Assembly (NCBI GenBank): GCA_947500825.1
Contig: CANMTR010000006.1
Coordinates: 124,001-188,000 of the forward strand
Direction of reading: 5' to 3'
Source: an uncultured Paracoccaceae bacterium
GTDB taxonomy: Bacteria > Pseudomonadota > Alphaproteobacteria > Rhodobacterales > Rhodobacteraceae
DNA: 64,000 bases
Under the pieces are notes generated by a model. That model saw only the letters and a program-made list of their open reading frames with translations. It was not told where the DNA came from and searched no databases. The translations under genes and the position numbers were made by a program. Positions 63,571 through 64,000 of the stretch are shown here, one piece after another. Positions within the stretch are counted from its first letter, which is position 1, and each line of letters begins with the position of its first letter.

Positions 63571-63687
63571 TGGCACGTTCCTTCACTGACGCGGGATCAT
63601 TCCCGCCCCGGACCAGATCGGTCGAATTGTCGCGGAAGAAAGGGGATGGGCGGAGATACGCCGTTTTTTCCATGGCGCCAGCGGGGT

Positions 63688-64000
63688 CTAGTCGTCGGCA
63701 AAGGGGTCCCATTCGTCGTCGACCTCGGGCAGCGCCTCGTGCGCGGCTTCGGCGGCGATCTGGTCGGGGGTGCGGATGGAGGTGATACGCGCGCCCGGAA
63801 AAGCCGCGACGACGGCCTGCATCATCGGGTGATCGAGCGCGGCGCGGCGCAGCGCGTCCTCCTCGGCGCCCCGCTCCTCGGCAATGGTCTTCCCGCCACC
63901 CTCGGCCACGACCGTCACCGCCCAGCGCACGCCGGTCCAGCGCCCCAACGCCCCCGAGAGCCGCGCGGCCAGGTCCTGGGGAGCGGTCTCGGTGGGCTGG
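63688..64000 (-). CDS. dnaX: DNA polymerase III subunit gamma/tau, C-terminal part (runs off the window)
   Basis: The last 104 codons of a larger gene; the frame stays open to the window edge. The visible part includes LAARLSGALGRWTGVRWAVTVV, HPMMQAVVAAFPGARITSIRT and the acidic end DDEWDPFADD, which is typical of the alphaproteobacterial DnaX C-terminus that contacts the polymerase core. Identification also rests on the conserved dnaX-ybaB-recR order. The AAA+ and zinc domains lie outside the window. Confidence 0.82.
   Translation of the reverse strand, partial: QPTETAPQDLAARLSGALGRWTGVRWAVTVVAEGGGKTIAEERGAEEDALRRAALDHPMMQAVVAAFPGARITSIRTPDQIAAEAAHEALPEVDDEWDPFADD

Noticed and set aside
63651-63670. 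Terminator-like hairpin GGCG-GAGATA-CGCC followed by a T-run on the plus strand
   Set aside because: The T-run is on the plus strand where no gene ends; the only nearby genes are on the minus strand, and the stem is just 4 bp.

Overview
The window is about 64 kb of compact, very GC-rich chromosome (about 70 % G+C; 85 of 120 bases by hand count in pheS). It holds about 77 genes, no gene-free stretch longer than 300 bases, and no rRNA, tRNA, CRISPR, integrase or insertion sequence that I can see. Several features point to an alphaproteobacterium of the Rhodobacteraceae/Roseobacter type: the 592-aa C-terminally extended acyl-CoA dehydrogenase with its MerR regulators, TrcR (DUF1013), a TIGR02302 membrane protein, COQ9, ETF-quinone oxidoreductase, DUF1491 beside era and recO, a PHB locus, and dnaX-ybaB-recR. 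This is judged from protein families, not from a database search.

Layout. 0-11 kb: fatty-acid beta-oxidation block (two MerR regulators, acyl-CoA dehydrogenase, GST, thiolase, small NTF2-like protein, FadJ-type bifunctional enzyme), a DMT exporter and an acyl-CoA synthetase. 10.5-15 kb: five-gene nucleoside salvage operon cdd-deoA-deoB-add-upp on the minus strand, every junction a 4-base stop/start overlap. 15-22 kb: DUF3072 pair, then the minus-strand housekeeping run lepB-rnc-era-DUF1491-recO. Its usual partner acpS lies 2 kb away behind an exported amidase and a nucleoside deaminase. 22-28 kb: aldo/keto reductase, TrcR, secreted RNase T2, serine hydrolase, quinone oxidoreductase, COQ9, rpsU. 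28-40 kb: lysA, TIGR02302 protein, greA, ETF-QO, TPR protein, ispE, polyprenyl diphosphate synthase, DUF2007 protein and methyltransferase. 40-44 kb: PHB synthesis (phaA, patatin-like gene, phaB) with an EAL phosphodiesterase upstream. 44-54 kb: tag, DUF2252, small membrane/periplasmic genes, pyk, rpmI-rplT, two CHAD genes facing a CYTH gene, a dienelactone hydrolase. 53.5-60.5 kb: pheS and pheT split by a 3-kb insert, then tdk. 60.5-64 kb: csaA-like, proC, YbjN-like, recR, ybaB, a 24-aa membrane peptide and the 3' end of dnaX.

Metabolic logic. The beta-oxidation enzymes make acetyl-CoA and reduced ETF. ETF-QO passes those electrons to ubiquinone; polyprenyl diphosphate synthase and COQ9 help make that quinone, and ispE supplies isoprenoid precursors. 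PhaA/PhaB can bank surplus acetyl-CoA as PHB. The nucleoside operon, the deaminase and tdk recycle nucleosides.

Most of the window is ordinary core genome. The parts that deserve a second look are: (1) an AT-rich, presumably acquired Cys-rich membrane-protein gene wedged exactly between pheS and a YrhK gene; (2) two tandem arrays that repeat the 3' tails, stop codons included, of recO and acpS; (3) a CHAD-CHAD/CYTH module with a 76-base antisense overlap; (4) a patatin-like gene with an altered nucleophile elbow between phaA and phaB; (5) an ACGT-type inverted repeat ahead of the second MerR gene; (6) a dispersed 36-base intergenic repeat. I did not find a clearly new multi-gene system.
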